From NCBI RefSeq assembly GCF_014066305.1, contig NW_023501112.1:154501-218500 (forward strand): a DNA stretch of 64,000 nucleotides. Reading direction: 5' to 3'. This DNA comes from Letharia columbiana (lineage: Eukaryota > Ascomycota > Lecanoromycetes > Lecanorales > Parmeliaceae). A program made the position numbers and the translations under genes. Of the stretch, positions 61,986 to 64,000 are shown piece by piece (position 1 is the first letter of the stretch; each line of letters begins with the position of its first letter). The notes beneath the pieces are model-generated. The model worked only from the letters and a program-made list of their open reading frames with translations. It was not told where the DNA came from and did not search any database.

Positions 61986-63608
61986 TAGCTTCAATCGAAC
62001 ACGCAGGGACGGGTGGTCTCGTTGGCTTCTTTCGTCATATACTATCCGGCGGTCCAATAACCAGACACAAAGATTTCTCATGAGTCGGTAGCTGTAATAT
62101 GAGCACTCGGTATTAGGATCATAGCTTTCATGATCGATCCATCATCTCTTCTCCCTATTGGTGCATCAATTACCGGCGCGAGGCCGAGGCAGGAATCTTG
62201 GCGCGACTTGCTGACAAGAATAAAAGGCATAAATTTACGCCCAGCTCAATCATCGCTCCTCCGGGACACCGGATCAGTGGCCACGGCCAATCCTTTGTAT
62301 TTCCGCGAGCACGGATCTCACCGCATGATCTCCCCACCAGCATCCGATGCAGCCCCAAATCTGCGCATGCCAATATGCAGGGTGCCGCGCTGAAAAGGTT
62401 CGCAATATTTCCCAGTATAGGACGTGTTGTGTCGTATTTCCTTGATCCTCGGAACCTGAACGCTGTCCATCTCAAGAAAACCTGCATCCACCATTTAGCG
62501 TATGCATGTATCCTACACCATTTGGCCTTGCGATTTACTGATAATGCTCCCGCATCCCACGTCTGTTATGTATGACCAAATTGTCAACTCTGAGATGAAG
62601 TAGGTACGTTTTTTCAACGTCGCCGGACAAGCTGGCGTTGACTGGTTCTGTTATCACTGAAAGGAAGTTTGAGAGTTGTCAAAAATCTTATTCTACGCTT
62701 GATAACTTATTTTTCTAAATGTTTTATAGACTATTATGAAAGGATCAATTATTGAAAGATTCGGATTTATCGTATTCTAGACCGTGCATTATCGGGCAAC
62801 AGGCGTTTCCGAGTGGCTAGCGAAATTATGTATCTGAAACGTCGTCAGACTTTTACGGATTCATTGAATATGTTCTGTTTTTGTGTTGTTTTTTGTCTCT
62901 CTTTTAGCATGTAAATTCAGAGGACATTATTACCAGTGTGACTAACAGCGAGATACCCAGGAGTAGTCGCAATGCTGAGCCTTTGCAGGATTCGTGCATA
63001 CGCTAAATGTCATGGACGAACCCCACTCCCCACACCACAAATCATCACGACACCGACAATAACACTTACACTCTGGAGAGCCGGGCCCAAGGCGCCAAAC
63101 CCGAGCTGAGCGACTGAGTGAAAGTGACTGGGCAATGAAGGAGGGGTAGATCTGGAAGGATCCTGTTCCTGGATGCTGAATCATGAGGACAGTTTGAGGC
63201 TTCTGGGATGAATACTTTAGCACTTTTTGATCATTTCAGCAGCCAAGCCGGCTCGAAAGAAGGAATTGTGGCGTTTCGATCAGATCCTAGAATATCACCA
63301 CTGTACTTGACCGGACATGTCCGAAAGGCCGAGTGGGGAAAGACTACCTTATACAACTCTGGCCGTTAGGTCTAGAGCGCGTTTCTCCGCGTAGGACACA
63401 CACACAACCCCCCCCCCACCTTCCTCCTCACCTTTCAAAGAAATGGAGTTCAGTTCTCATATATACCTTCCCTCTGCAACTTCAGACTATGTGAAAAGGC
63501 CGCGTTGATCGATTCCTTAAATCTGCATGGGATGAACAGTCAGCAACTGACCATCGGTTCAACATTACCATCCCTTATTACCCAAGCATAAAACGGTGAA
63601 CCATAAAC
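61986..63608. other. Intergenic with diverged repeat
   Basis: About 1.6 kb. It includes the repeat at 62690-62815 and a run of ten C at about 63410-63419, near the leader of the next gene. Frames at 62130-62575 have no family likeness. Confidence 0.5.
62690..62815 (+). repeat. Dispersed diverged repeat, copy 2
   Basis: Shares ordered blocks with 37081-37206, in the same orientation: TGAAAGGATCAATTATTGAA and CTAGACCGTGCATTA, within AT-rich sequence. Divergence is considerable. A fossil transposon fragment is likely. Confidence 0.55.
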
Positions 63609-64000
63609 ATGCGTCTCATCTCACCCTCTTTGCTGGCTTCGCTCGCCCTCGCTGCTCCCTATGTCAGCGGTCAGGCCTGTTCCAAGCATCAATGTAGGTC
63701 TTGTCAAAATCATCATCTCTCTTTTGACACCGAACCTTGACTTGTTCCGGGAGCATCTGCCTCCCGTGTAACCCCCACATACCTGCAAACTTCTCAACGC
63801 GTCCTCAGACGGCAATGCTGACCTCGGAACCTCCCTCGTACAGCATGGAACATTTCCGAACTCGCGATATTCACCGCCGCCCCGGGCAGCGAATCCAGCG
63901 ACTTGATCGACTTCGCCGTGGTGGATCCGTTGGTCGACTACCATGTGAACCCGTCGGAAAGCTGGAATTACTTCTGTCAGCGAGAACTGCCGGCTGGGAA
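63609..64000 (+). CDS. Secreted small protein, 5' part (runs off window)
   Basis: Exon 1 63609-63693 gives the signal peptide MRLISPSLLASLALAAPYVS and GQACSKHQ. The best acceptor is at 63843, leaving a 150-bp intron and exon 2 from 63844 to beyond 64000. The joined frame reads WNISELAIFTAAPGSESSDL, then DFAVVDPLVDYHVNPSESW, and stays open to the edge. The layout (Cys near the mature start, W-x-I-x-x-L, then Cys in YFCQRELP) is like small secreted proteins common in Dothideomycetes. An earlier acceptor near 63809 gives only 35 residues before a stop, so it is less likely. Function unknown. Confidence 0.65.

Noticed and set aside
57887..62000. Secondary-metabolite cluster around the P450 and receptor-like gene
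   Set aside because: No synthase, synthetase, terpene cyclase or cluster regulator is present within the window.

Overview
The window is nuclear DNA of a filamentous ascomycete. Genes carry short introns (about 49-155 bp, GT...AG, often with a CTAAC/CTAAT-type branch site). The protein set is fungal throughout: a SconB/Met30-type F-box protein, Atg17, a Gac1-type PP1 subunit, NudE, a fungal Pth11/rhodopsin-like receptor, fungal phosphoketolase and a NACHT-ankyrin relic. The gene mix fits Dothideomycetes best, but that placement is inference. I set exon boundaries by hand from splice consensus, reading phase and family conservation. In every multi-exon gene called here the exon lengths sum to a whole number of codons.

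Layout. 1-3.5 kb holds a perfect 176-bp direct repeat, a decayed GPI-anchor-type gene and two gene fragments. 3.5-5.7 kb holds the SconB/Met30 F-box-WD40 gene (-). 6.3-8.6 kb holds a broken NACHT-ankyrin (NLR-like) gene. 8.6-14.2 kb is gene-poor and contains a broken membrane-protein gene (-). 14.2-23.2 kb is a compact housekeeping block: NmrA-like dehydrogenase (-), ATG17 (+), RIO1 kinase (-), SMC3 (+). 27.1-35.2 kb holds a PP1 glycogen-targeting subunit (+), phenolic acid decarboxylase (+), a DUF202 protein (+) and a GT25 glycosyltransferase (-). 35.2-38 kb is a transposon-relic interval with a 290-bp inverted-repeat element and hairpins. 38-42.7 kb holds a 4-cysteine secreted protein (+), histone H4 (+) and a peroxisomal-type carrier with an unusual LEA-like tail (-). 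44-46.9 kb holds a RING-ZZ-SH3 protein (+). 47.8-54.4 kb holds phosphoketolase (-), acetate kinase (+) and an amino-acid/GABA-type permease (-). 55.3-62 kb holds NudE (+), a fungal rhodopsin-like membrane protein (-) and a CYP7/8-like P450 (+). The right edge has the start of a secreted protein (+).

How genes work together. Phosphoketolase and acetate kinase are divergent from one 650-bp region. Together they turn pentose or fructose phosphate plus phosphate into acetyl phosphate and then acetate plus ATP. Other head-to-head pairs are NmrA/ATG17 and RIO1/SMC3. The broken genes at 6-13 kb carry stops where CAA or CAG would be expected, as C-to-T (RIP-like) mutation would leave. I found no CRISPR array, rRNA or convincing tRNA, and no clear new multi-gene system. 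The least expected single proteins are the carrier with the LEA-like tail and the RING-ZZ-SH3 protein.
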